Below are positions 55,940 to 64,000 of a stretch of DNA of 64,000 nucleotides, in pieces. Both the position numbers and the translations under genes were made by a program. The notes under the pieces are model-generated. The model made no database searches. It had not been told where the DNA came from and worked only from the letters and a program-made list of their open reading frames with translations. How positions within the stretch are numbered: the first letter of the stretch is position 1; every line of letters starts with the position of its first letter. This stretch comes from Rhynchopus sp. YZ270_cl-10 (taxonomy: Eukaryota > Euglenozoa > Diplonemea > Diplonemida > Diplonemidae). The stretch lies in assembly GCA_964035575.1 (NCBI GenBank), contig OZ037858.1:1364001-1428000 (forward strand). Reading direction: 5' to 3'.

Positions 55940-56069
55940 GAAAAAAATAAAGGGGGGGCTTTTTTTGAGTAGTTCTGTTATTTTTTTGCCGCTGAGGTGG
56001 TTATCACTTTTTTCTAGACAGTAAATTTTTTTTTTAAATGAGAGTGAAGGTTGTCGATTCCCGAGAGGT

Positions 56070-56198
56070 CTATACACGACGGTGAAGTAAACGACCAGAT
56101 TTGGTTGGTTTTATTTGTGGTTTTCACCGTTGCAAGGACAACGGTGAAACCACAAATAAAACCACAATTCAAGTCATTTACTTCACCGTCGTGTATAG
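56070..56198. mobile_element. 129-bp inverted-repeat MITE
   Basis: CTATACACGACGGTGAAG at the left end is inverted perfectly as CTTCACCGTCGTGTATAG at the right. A second inner inverted pair (GGTTTTCACCGTTG / CAACGGTGAAACC) makes almost the whole element a hairpin with a small bulge. The ends can be read as TA-flanked, consistent with a Tc1/mariner-type target, but with so short an element the class is inferred. Confidence 0.8.
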
Positions 56199-56265
56199 GT
56201 GGATATACCAGAGGAAAAGGGGGAGCCTTTAAGGGGGGTTTCTGGGTTTAGAGAAAATGAAATGG

Positions 56266-56348
56266 GGGTGAAAACTTTTGTTCACGAGGCTTAGGTTCAC
56301 CTTCTCCTTAATCAAAGGTGAATACGCATGAGAGGCTAAGGTTCCATC
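56266..56348 (+). repeat. Two family A hairpins in tandem
   Basis: GAGGCTTAGGTTCACC then AAGGTGAATACGC ... GAGGCTAAGGTTCCATC, 330 nt after the helicase stop codon. Confidence 0.6.
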
Positions 56349-56940
56349 TCAAAAACTTATTTTTTTTTTTGGGAAAAATGGCACAATAAACGACCATTTT
56401 TTCGGTATCGACAAACATGAGGAGGCTATCTGCTTCTGAATGGGCGCTCAAAAAAAAAGCCAATAAAATAGCAGAACAGGAATATGTTCATTTTTTCTTC
56501 TTTTTTCTCGACTCCCACCAACGTCCACTCCTCCCCCCTGTCTCCCCCTTCCCTCCCTTACCTCGAGCATCGTTGTAAAGATGTGTCGGCCATCTTTTAG
56601 TTTTTTGTTGGTAGTGTTCATTGACACGCAACTAAAAAGGTACTTTTAAAAAAATAACAGTGGTTAAAACTCTTTACATCTCGGAGGGTCTTGCATTGAC
56701 GATGTCCCCCTCTGATACTACCAATGTATGCAGTTAGGACTGAAACATGATGTACTGAATTTCTAACCAACTACTTTATTTTCTCACGTGACCCCTTTAA
56801 CCCACCCTATCCCCCAAACTTTGATGATGCAACTTTTGTGTATATTACAGCACTCGAATGCATAAACAACAAATAAAAGCGACTTTCCAGAGTTGAGGGC
56901 GACCTCCGTCTATATCTTTTAAGTACAATAGCCTTCGGGC

Positions 56941-56990
56941 GACATTGAGTACAGATCCTGCACTAGCAGGTGATTGTCGACACAACAAAA
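56941..56990 (+). repeat. Repeat family F, best copy
   Basis: GACATTGAGTACAGATCC, then the small hairpin CCTGCACTAGCAGG, then GTGATTGTCGACACAACA. Relatives are at 3388 and 9228-9450. Confidence 0.6.
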
Positions 56991-57121
56991 AAACAGAAGA
57001 ATATTGTGGCACGTAAATATCGTAAATACCTTCATTAAGAAATTCCATTATGCTATGCACAACGTAACTTTTTTTGTATCGACTTTTCTCCATCTTTTCC
57101 CCCAAAACCTGATGCAAGAAA

Positions 57122-57245
57122 AAGCCTCTGCAGGGAGTCGGCGCGAGCAAAGCGCGCACAGCAACCGCTTTTATGGGGGGAAAAGCTTGGGACCCCAAAT
57201 CACCCCCGTTTTGGCCAAAAGGGGTGATTGGTGAGAGCCCCATAC
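57122..57245 (-). repeat. Repeat R, partial copy
   Basis: GCAGGGAGTCGGCGCGAGC ... GCAACCGCTTTTATGGGGGG matches the fragment at 12867-12911 in the same orientation and the left end of copies at 6916 and 40703 in reverse. Confidence 0.6.
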
Positions 57246-57603
57246 AAGACTGGCATAAAATAAAAAAGAGCAATTGAAACAGGCACTCCGCTAGGTACTT
57301 TTTGAAAATGGGGAAAAAAAGAAAAAAAAAAAAAGTTCTGCTAAGTGGTTCAGACCCGTTCTACCTGTCAAAAAAGCTCAGGAGAAGAAGATATGGAGAG
57401 GTGAGTGCTCAAACGTCCCAAAAAAGTCAAAATCGGGCGTTGGTAAAAAAAAAAGTTGCGTACCGTGCGCCTGCGGCGCAAGCATGTACCCCACCAACGT
57501 GGACCATCAACAGAATATTTTCAAAATCGGAAATCCTAGCGGAGAGCCTGGCCTGAATTGAAAAAAAAAAAAAAAAAAAAAAAAAATGAAAATAGTGCAG
57601 CAC

Positions 57604-57632
57604 ACTCTACGCTAATACAACCAAATTTTCAA
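57604..57632 (-). repeat. Repeat family E copy
   Basis: CGCTAATACAACCAAATTTTCAAA form, minus orientation. Confidence 0.55.
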
Positions 57633-57818
57633 AAAAAAACAAAAATCTACAACAAAAAAACACTCACAACGGGGGCAGGGGACCAATAAAACCGAACAAC
57701 ATAGACCACTTGGACCCCCTCAGTAACCCTCACACACTCTCCCCTCTCCCTCTCCTTAACCCTCCTCTCCCCACTCACTACCTTAGGAATGCCAGCAACA
57801 CACCGATGAACAGCTCCC

Positions 57819-58847
57819 ATGGCTGTCCAAGGGGTATGCATTGTGCTGCTCCTCTTTGTGTGTCAGGCTGACCCGCTTCTGGTAGTGGGGCACCACTCCG
57901 CGGCGCAGGACGTTGCGGTGCCTGAAGAGCACGTTGAGTGGTGTGCTGGTGTATCGCAGCATGCTGATGGGTTCAAACCGTATTCCTCGTATGCATCCTT
58001 GAGCAGCAGCCTCCTTCAGAGCGAGACTGCGCTGTTCACGAATGCGACCTGCGGGCGTTGCTTTATAGTCTCCTGCGCAAACGAGACTGCACCTTCAACC
58101 AACCGCTGCGTCTGCAACACCAGCGCCTCCATCCTCATCCAGGCACGCGCCACACACATCTCTTCCACCTCTGACATTGGCCTCTCCCAGTCCGTCTTTG
58201 ACGCCCTCATCTCCTCTGGCGGAGAATGCGACGACAGCGCATCGTTCCCCCTTGTCATGACCCCCACACTTTGCATGCCCAGCGACGACACCCATATCTT
58301 AATCCTCATCACCGCAGCAGATGCAACAGAGTTTCAATTCACCGTACGCGATGCAGGAGGATACGGCGCAGTAAAGCAGGCCTACGTCCGGTTCTCCGAT
58401 GGCTACGAACAGTGTTCGCCGTCAGAAGGGTGGTTTGGAAATGCGTTTACCTGCCGAGCCCCAGAGGATTATCTAGAACACCCTTTGGGGTCCGTTCGGT
58501 TGGTAGGGGTAGAGTCGACTGTGGAGAGTATAGACCTGATCAGGTATGGGACGGAGGTGATGCCCTTCCCGAACAGCACCTTATGGAATACGCTGACAAA
58601 TTTTGGTATTGATGTAGCCGAAGAAGATACCGGTGTCTCCGTGGTCATGTTGTTGTTGATTGCCGGGTGGTTGTGCTGCCTTGTGGGTGTCCTCGCAACG
58701 TATTGCTATTGCTCGAAAAAGGCAAAAGTGGAGATGCGTGCAGTAGACGAAGTTGCCACAGAAGACCCCTCCATACACCTCGAACAAATTGCGGAAGGAG
58801 CCCCAGAATATCCGTATGACCGTGGAGACGGGAAGTTCGCGTTGTAG
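57819..58847 (+). CDS. Type I membrane protein, expansin/barwin-like ectodomain (weak)
   Basis: 342 aa. Signal peptide about 1-17 (MAVQGVCIVLLLFVCQA), Cys-rich ectodomain, one membrane span near 276-297 (VVMLLLIAGWLCCLVGVLA) and a 45-residue acidic cytosolic tail. In the ectodomain, SLLQSETALFTNATCGRCFIVSC followed later by TVRDAGGYGAVKQAYVRFSDG resembles the double-psi beta-barrel and second domain of expansin-like proteins. That is a weak pattern match, not a firm assignment. The start is fixed by the signal peptide. Two ATGs lie between the likely acceptor (CTACCTTAG, ending 57786) and the start (57789 and 57805) and open short out-of-frame reading frames, so translation may be reduced by upstream frames or the true acceptor may lie further 3'. 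Confidence 0.82.
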   Translation: MAVQGVCIVLLLFVCQADPLLVVGHHSAAQDVAVPEEHVEWCAGVSQHADGFKPYSSYASLSSSLLQSETALFTNATCGRCFIVSCANETAPSTNRCVCNTSASILIQARATHISSTSDIGLSQSVFDALISSGGECDDSASFPLVMTPTLCMPSDDTHILILITAADATEFQFTVRDAGGYGAVKQAYVRFSDGYEQCSPSEGWFGNAFTCRAPEDYLEHPLGSVRLVGVESTVESIDLIRYGTEVMPFPNSTLWNTLTNFGIDVAEEDTGVSVVMLLLIAGWLCCLVGVLATYCYCSKKAKVEMRAVDEVATEDPSIHLEQIAEGAPEYPYDRGDGKFAL

Positions 58848-60154
58848 AAGAAAGAAAGTCTGTCTGGGGGAGGGGGAAAACTATTTTTTTTGCTGGAAAG
58901 CGAGGAAAAAAAAAACAGCATATCAACGTGCCATGCGAGGGGTTTGCACTTCTTTTGTTGGCCGGCCTTATTCTGTGTATATGTTTGATAGGCAAAAACA
59001 TCTTATCTGAAGCAAAATGGGGCGACGACGACAGAAGAGACAGGCAAAGTTGAAATACCACCGTGTTCCCCGCACATTAACGATAGTGGTAATATGTGTA
59101 TGAAAAATGAGAGGCAGATTTTATCCCAGTCCTTTGTTTGTTTCATTAAATTTAAGGTGCCGTGAGGCGTCCATCCAAAAGTTTCTCGTTTTGTAGTGGG
59201 GAGGGGAAAGGGGAAGGGGTTCAGTTTCAAACAGTTCGAAAAAAGGAGGTGTGTTGCAAAGTGTCACAGTCTCTCTCCCATGCTCGTTTTCCCACAAATT
59301 TGCAAACCCTCCCACATTTTTTTACGCAAAACAAACACGAAAAGATAATATGCGTTCAGGATGGTATGTATTGTATCATTTAGGTTCATTCGCCTTTCGG
59401 CATTGTACACAGAAAACCTGTCCAGAGCTGAGTTGGATGGTCGATAAAAGACTGTCTTAACAAAGTCAAGGGAACAAAGGGTATTCTACAGTGCTACAAC
59501 AGATTAGCTTCACGTTGTTTGGGCATGAAAGGTTGGCCTAAGGTAACTACGCGGGCGGGAGTCTTTAGGTTCATCTTTACACCACCTTTTTTGGCCGTGG
59601 GGTGTCTCAGCGCTTTCATCCGGGGCTGGCATCGTACGTGAGTCAGTCGGAGATGCCTGCATCAATAGCTATTCCTCTTTAGTGCCTGCGTCCGCCGATG
59701 AACGGTGAGGCATTTTGCATTTTTTCAACTTCTCTTTTAATTTTTTTTGTCACATTACACGCAAACAAATAAGTTATGATGAGATTATGCATTGGTTTCA
59801 TTTTATCTTTGAAAATAAATTTTCTGTTTTTTTTTTTGTCATCCTTCCAGTTCGATCTACTCTACATTATTTTTTGCACACATCCATTGGGATTGGTCTT
59901 GGGGGAACGGGAGACAACACACACACGCATTGTCCTGGGGCTTGGGCATTTCCACTTCTCTTATCACACGGAAGTCTTCAAAAATAAGAAAAACTACAAC
60001 ACATTTTCCCCATCATTCCTATAGGCAGCATTTTCCGCAACCCCCCTCTGGCCTCTGCTCCTACCATATCACATCTTTTTAAATGTGATTTTTTTTTGAA
60101 AAATTTCGCATTCTCCATCACACAGGGTTGGGTCTTTTTGGGTATTTTTTTTCA
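58848..60154. other. Intergenic with hairpin repeats
   Basis: No gene seen. A family A element lies at 59540-59578 and a family D element at 59613-59670. An acceptor (ATCACACAG, ending 60125) precedes the next gene. Confidence 0.65.
59540..59670 (+). repeat. Family A and family D elements side by side
   Basis: AAGGTAACTACGC ... GTCTTTAGGTTCATCTTT followed by CTTTCATCCGGGGCTGGC..CGTACGTGAGTCAGTCGGAG and CAATAGCT. This is the longest family D copy. Confidence 0.65.
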
Positions 60155-60667
60155 ATGCACCGCACTATGTCCATTTCCCCGGATGAAGTGATGTTTCAGG
60201 ACACAAGCCCGCAGAGGCTTTTTGTGTGGTACACTTGCACGGTCGCTGTGATGATTGCGTTGATGCGGTTGTGGTGTTTCTCGCTGAACACCGACCCGCT
60301 GGCGACACCGTTTGTCCACGACGACCTGATCTCCGTGGACGGCTGGTCCTTCGTCCACATCCTCTTCTATACAGGCGTGGGGTTCTTCCTCCCGAACCAC
60401 TTCCTGGTGGGTCTCCTTGGTGGGGTGCTATTTGAAATGCTGGAGGGCCACCTCGCCGACACCCCCGTCACAGAGTTGCACACCTTCTGGGAGGAACGTG
60501 GTATCAACTCCCTATGGGACATCATCTTCAACTCTCTCGGCTTCAGGTTGGGGCAAATCTTCTTGGTCCTATATGTCAGACGGAAGAGAGGAGGCGCCTC
60601 TGTAGACGAACCAGAACAAATGGAGGAACCAAAATCAAAGAAAAAGAAGGTGCGTCGGAAGGCATAG
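60155..60667 (+). CDS. Small multi-pass membrane protein, 170 aa
   Basis: Hydrophobic segments at about 22-43, 65-96 (one or two spans) and 128-142, followed by a Lys/Arg-rich tail (KSKKKKVRRKA) that could act as an ER-retrieval or membrane-surface signal. The central stretch VDGWSFVHILFYTGVGFFLP ... GLLGGVLFEMLEGHL has a His and two Glu within membrane segments, loosely recalling VanZ/DUF2585-type small membrane proteins. I do not claim membership. The start is the ATG at 60155, 30 nt after an AG acceptor; the frame upstream opens only with TTG. The next gene begins just 139 nt after its stop codon. Confidence 0.8.
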   Translation: MHRTMSISPDEVMFQDTSPQRLFVWYTCTVAVMIALMRLWCFSLNTDPLATPFVHDDLISVDGWSFVHILFYTGVGFFLPNHFLVGLLGGVLFEMLEGHLADTPVTELHTFWEERGINSLWDIIFNSLGFRLGQIFLVLYVRRKRGGASVDEPEQMEEPKSKKKKVRRKA

Positions 60668-60806
60668 TGTGGGTGGGGGAATTTTTTTTGAACGGAATAT
60701 TGAGATTATCGAAGTTTTTTTTGTTGTATTTTTTCTATAGAATCCACCCGATACCCCTCATCACCTACCAGGCAAAAAGGACGTAAGGTCCAAATTAAAC
60801 GACAAT

Positions 60807-61199
60807 ATGGCAAGTCTGCGGCGTATGACCATTCAAGGAGCACGAATGGCAAACCGTACCGTGGACGTGCTTGACGGTGACAGACATGATACATACAAGA
60901 ACCAGAACACGTGGTCGTGGGTCGAGCTTGAGTCGATGCATATGTCCGCCCCGCTCTTCCATTTGACATGGGGGAACCCAAAGGCGCCGTGGTTTGCGGG
61001 TGAGTGGCGTAACAAGGAGGGCTACCGTCACTACTCGCAGGACTACAAAACAGTTGAAAAGGCGGATAGAAGAGGGCAACGTGGCAAGTGGCAGCCTGCG
61101 CTTGGTCATGGAAAGAGAATACTCGAGGAGAAGAAGCGCCTTGCGAAAGAAGCTGCCGCAGCTGCAGGAGCCGGTGCGAAAAAAGCGAAGAAGAAATAG
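60807..61199 (+). CDS. Small basic protein of unknown function, 130 aa
   Basis: I do not recognise the family. The N-terminal MASLRRMTIQGARMANRT is basic and amphipathic, compatible with a mitochondrial presequence. The centre is rich in aromatic residues (WSWVELESMHM, LFHLTWGNPKAPWF, GYRHYSQDY). The C-terminus is a Lys/Ala-rich helix ending KKAKKK. A TTTTTTCTATAG acceptor ends at 60740, within the 139-nt gap after the previous gene, which supports trans-splicing of a polycistronic transcript. Candidates include a mitochondrial ribosomal or respiratory accessory subunit, but nothing in the sequence decides this. Confidence 0.72.
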   Translation: MASLRRMTIQGARMANRTVDVLDGDRHDTYKNQNTWSWVELESMHMSAPLFHLTWGNPKAPWFAGEWRNKEGYRHYSQDYKTVEKADRRGQRGKWQPALGHGKRILEEKKRLAKEAAAAAGAGAKKAKKK

Positions 61200-61549
61200 T
61201 GGGTTACGGGGGGGGTTGCGGGTGGGTTGCGTCTATTTTGGGGGCAATCTTTTCTTTTTTTTTTCTTGCGAAATACTCTCTCTGCTGAGAGCTGGCGCAA
61301 AAAAAAAAACAGACAACAGCAAAAAAAAAAAAGCACTTCGTGTCACATTTTGACACGACACTGTTTTATTCAGATGCATGCACGAAAGTGCACATTCATC
61401 TCAAATTTGCTCCTTTTGTCTACATGGGGTACGGAACGAAAACCTATTCATAAACAACCCCCTTTTTCCTTTTAATATCCCCTCCCCCTCCTCCCCCTCC
61501 TCTGTCCTTTCATACAACTAATTCAGAAACAAAACACAAAAAGCAAAAA
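61200..61549. other. Intergenic with family B hairpin
   Basis: Holds a family B hairpin at 61372-61408 about 170 nt after the stop codon, then a C/T-rich tract and the acceptor TAATTCAG (ending 61526). Confidence 0.65.
61372..61408 (+). repeat. Short hairpin repeat, family B, good copy
   Basis: AGATGCATGCAC ... GTGCACATTCATCT: near-complementary ends with a GAAA-type loop. Confidence 0.7.
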
Positions 61550-62605
61550 ATGGCAGGCATGAGTGTTGCCGACGCAGAGAAGATGTGTGGTCTCTCTATG
61601 GACGAGGTTATGAACATTTCCAAGAACAGCCAGACACCAATGGAGAAGGAGGCGAATGACATTTGGCAGAAGCTGGACCATATGGCATCGACGGACAAGG
61701 CGGGGTACGACAAATATGTGAAGGACCAGATCGCTGAGGGGAAGGAGTTCTTTAAGAAATACCCCGATGGGAAAGTGCCGGAACCACAGCCGCGTATTCC
61801 CATTTCTAAGTTTTGGGTGGAAACGGAGGTGGTAGATGCTTCGGGACGGCCCGTCAAGCCGGCAGCACCACGTTTCTTCAATGTCTGTGAGAGCGACGCC
61901 ATCGAGTACACCGACGACAAAAACCTAAACATCTTCATGTCCGAAGTCGTCGACAAACAAATCGACTGTGTCATCCACCCCAAATTCATGGCAAAGTGCC
62001 TCGACGACAATCTCTTTCTGCACGACACCATTCAAATGCTTTTCGACACCTACACCGCAGAACACAAAGAAAAGGAAAAGGTAAAGCACACCTACGAGCA
62101 CCACGGAGACCCACGTACTCTTGTCATGAAAGTCCCCAAAGCAAAGTCGAAGGACGAATCGAAGGACACAGCAATGGATATTTTGAGCAAAGTACGCCAC
62201 AGCGAAAAAGCGAAGCAACTGGTTGAAGATGACCGTGAAAATGTTGCCAAGCGGTTGTTTTCTATGTACGGTGGTGCGGATGGGAAGGCGGCAGCTGCAG
62301 CGGATCCACCGACGTCCTTTGACTTTGACCAGAAACAGAAGGTGAAGCCCAAGAAGGCTGTAGAAATCAAAGAAATCCTTTCGCACACAATGGACCAAAA
62401 CGCAGATGGGTCCATCATAGTCAAAGTAGAACTCCCCGAAGGCACGCCAGTAGCAGACGTCGACCTCGAAATCGAGGACGACAAAAAGCTCCTGGTTGCC
62501 GTCCCGAAGTCTGATACGCTTGAGATCGCTCTCCCGAGAAAGGTGCAAGATTACACTGCAAAATACTTCAAAGGGAAAAGGGTGCTCAAAATCACGCTCT
62601 CATAG
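61550..62605 (+). CDS. PIH1-domain protein (dynein-assembly/R2TP cofactor type)
   Basis: 351 aa. An N-terminal helical segment (about 30-70, MEKEANDIWQKLDHM) leads into the PIH1 domain (about 80-165: FWVETEV, RFFNVCESDAIEY, IHPKFMAKCLDDN..HDTIQMLFD). After a Lys-rich linker, a CS/p23-like beta-sandwich occupies about 275-351 (IIVKVELPEGTPVADVDLEIEDDKKLLVAV, LEIALPRKVQ, KGKRVLKITLS). This two-domain order is that of PIH1D1/PIH1D2 and relatives, which work with HSP90 and the R2TP complex, chiefly in preassembly of axonemal dyneins in flagellates. The opening helix resembles PIH1D2 most. Single exon; the ATG lies 24 nt after an acceptor. Last gene of the array in this window. Confidence 0.9.
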   Translation: MAGMSVADAEKMCGLSMDEVMNISKNSQTPMEKEANDIWQKLDHMASTDKAGYDKYVKDQIAEGKEFFKKYPDGKVPEPQPRIPISKFWVETEVVDASGRPVKPAAPRFFNVCESDAIEYTDDKNLNIFMSEVVDKQIDCVIHPKFMAKCLDDNLFLHDTIQMLFDTYTAEHKEKEKVKHTYEHHGDPRTLVMKVPKAKSKDESKDTAMDILSKVRHSEKAKQLVEDDRENVAKRLFSMYGGADGKAAAAADPPTSFDFDQKQKVKPKKAVEIKEILSHTMDQNADGSIIVKVELPEGTPVADVDLEIEDDKKLLVAVPKSDTLEIALPRKVQDYTAKYFKGKRVLKITLS

Positions 62606-63416
62606 AACAGAGTGGTTAAATGCCTTTGTTAACGGTGCTTTGCGTTGTTTGGATTGTTTAGATGACGTGCTGTGCATATGTTGGATATGTTCGTCAGTTT
62701 GTAGTTCGCTTTTTGGTGCTTTTTTCGTCCGTAGAGGCGATGGTGCCAAGTCCTTCTAGGATTTTCAAAATTGTTTTCTAATATTCTGAACGAAAATCAA
62801 AAGAAAAATTAACAAAAAAAAAGGTAAAATAAAAAAGAGTGGAGTTAGACTCTCAAGTGAAGCCTAACTTTTTGCTCAAAGAGAAAAAGTAATAATTCAA
62901 TCGTTCAAAAAAAAGAAATGTGTGCACCGCAGCGAGGTTCATTCATTGTTAAATTGTCCCTTTTTTTTATACCGGCGTTTTTTTTTTCCAAAAAATAATG
63001 TTATCGGGGAGGGGAAGACGTGGGTGGTATCCCCTTCGCGGCCTGGTATATTGTTCTGATCTTTCTTTTATTTTATTTTTGGTCAAAAAATAAGGCGTTG
63101 TGCATAGGCAACAATCCGATTATTAGCGAGACACGCAACACCCTCCGTGATACCCAGCCAGGTTTTTTGCGAAAAAAAAGGGGGGGTAGAAAAAAAAAGT
63201 GTCGTTTCCATTTTTATGCCCCGTTCGTTTATTGCCATTTTTCTTTTATTTTGTGCTTTCATCCGGATGGCTGTCAGTCGGAGATGAATCAATAAGGGCA
63301 AACAAACTTTTTTTATGCGTTCGCGTCCTGCCTGCCTAGGTTTTTTTGAGATTTTTGGAGAAAAAAGTTTTTTTGAAAAAAAGTTTTTTTCAATTTTTTT
63401 TGTGTTGGGGCTGTGT
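62606..63416. other. Non-coding, with decayed repeat copies
   Basis: No gene seen. It holds a family C-like motif near 62722-62745 (TCCGTAGAGGC), a decayed family B motif near 62920 and a short family D copy (63256-63295). Confidence 0.6.
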
Positions 63417-63946
63417 CAGGGTGTTTCCTAATTTGCTTCCGCTTCCGGTCTTTGGGAAAAAATTGCCAGGGAAAAAGTTTGCGGAAAAATTAGAGACGTG
63501 TTTAAAGTGCTTATTTTTTGGTATTTTCCCGAAAAAGTATGTTGGGTACCGTGCGCCTGCGGCGCTGCCTGTTCCTACCAGTTTCTACAGGCAAACACTT
63601 GGCCCCCTTTACGTTACGCTGACGGGTTTTGACCACTGGCCGGACGGATTCCGAAAATGCAAATGCCGGTGTTTTCGGGCATTTTCATGTCATTTTCATG
63701 TTTTCAGGATCAGGGAGAAAATCTGGGTTGTGGGATTTACCTTGCCCCCTTTACCTTACACTCATTTTGTCCAAAACCAAGAACTTGGCTATTTCGGCAA
63801 AGTGACCCCACCACAGCGCGGACGGATTCCGGAAATGCCAATCGCGGCATGTTTTGGGGCTGCAAACCCACTTTTTTTCCAGGGAAAAATTTTGCTTCCG
63901 GATGTCGGAATTTTCCGATAAATTTCCAGAATTAGGAGACACCCTG
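63417..63946. mobile_element. hAT-like non-autonomous element, 530 bp
   Basis: The left end CAGGGTGTTTCCTAATT (63417) matches the inverted right end (reading inward CAGGGTGTCTCCTAATT, from 63946) at 16 of 17 positions. It is flanked by 8-bp near-identical repeats, GGCTGTGT (63409-63416) and GGCTGTGA (63947-63954), 7 of 8 matching. An 8-bp duplication with CAGGG ends is the signature of the hAT superfamily. No transposase domain is visible, so this is a non-autonomous copy; internal duplications share CGGACGGATTCCG (63642 and 63818). It also contains GTACCGTGCGCCTGCGGCGC, shared with about 57465. Confidence 0.78.
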
Positions 63947-64000
63947 GGCTGTGAGTTAACATTCTTCCTTCCCCTGCTCATCTCCCGACCCTGGGAAATT

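Larger units (their letters stand above)
55940..57818. other. Intergenic with MITE and repeat families
   Basis: No gene seen. It contains an inverted-repeat MITE (56070-56198), family A hairpins (56266-56348), a family F unit (56941-56990), a repeat R fragment (57122-57245), a segment with GTACCGTGCGCCTGCGGCGC (near 57465) shared with 63546, and a family E copy (57604-57632). Confidence 0.65.

Noticed and set aside
63346-63921. 191-codon frame near the right edge
   Set aside because: Lies almost wholly inside the non-autonomous hAT-like element, has internal repeats and no transposase motif.

Overview
The window looks like nuclear DNA of a protist, most likely a euglenozoan of the diplonemid type. 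This assignment is inference. Every gene I can support (21, from 10982 to 62605) lies on the + strand. Almost every start codon is preceded, usually within about 3 to 70 nt, by a pyrimidine-rich stretch ending in AG. Some gaps between genes are very short (139 nt between 60667 and 60807). That combination fits long one-way gene arrays processed by spliced-leader trans-splicing. Ordinary cis introns also occur: 15 are modelled, 44 to 290 nt long, all GT-AG with mostly GTATG donors. That many cis introns argues against a kinetoplastid. Exons are G+C rich, while flanks are A+T rich with long poly-T and poly-A runs.

Layout. 1-10.9 kb is gene-free and full of short hairpin repeats, including a 747-bp inverted-repeat element. 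10.9-11.7 kb holds a small unknown gene. 11.7-13.7 kb holds a repeat patch. 13.7-19.2 kb holds a very large scaffold protein whose metacaspase domain has lost both catalytic residues. 19.6-26.4 kb holds two tandem, divergent GPI ethanolamine-phosphate transferases of the PIG-N type. 26.6-29.1 kb holds a degenerate class III nucleotidyl-cyclase-like protein. 29.5-31.8 kb holds a CDC14 phosphatase apparently joined to a dynein-stalk-like domain. 33.2-35.1 kb holds two tandem ankyrin-repeat genes. 35.6-38.3 kb holds a small unknown gene, a mitochondrial-family carrier and a Cys-repeat membrane protein. 39.2-40.1 kb holds a cathepsin L-like protease. 42.2-43.7 kb holds a secreted CUB-tyrosinase. 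44.7-45.3 kb holds a glutathione S-transferase. 46.0-48.8 kb holds an Mrd1/RBM19-type five-RRM rRNA-processing factor. 49.1-52.1 kb holds a long coiled-coil protein. 52.5-55.9 kb holds an ATRX-like SNF2 helicase with ubiquitin-interacting-like motifs. 57.8-62.6 kb holds a type I membrane protein, a small multi-pass membrane protein, a small basic protein and a PIH1-domain protein. The last 1.4 kb holds a 530-bp hAT-like non-autonomous element.

The genes do not form one pathway, as expected for a euglenozoan array. The most unusual signals are: the pseudo-metacaspase scaffold; the CDC14/dynein-stalk fusion; the alternation, within single exons, of roughly 200-nt blocks that are G-rich and blocks that are C-rich on the coding strand; and several families of short hairpin-forming repeats that recur just downstream of genes.
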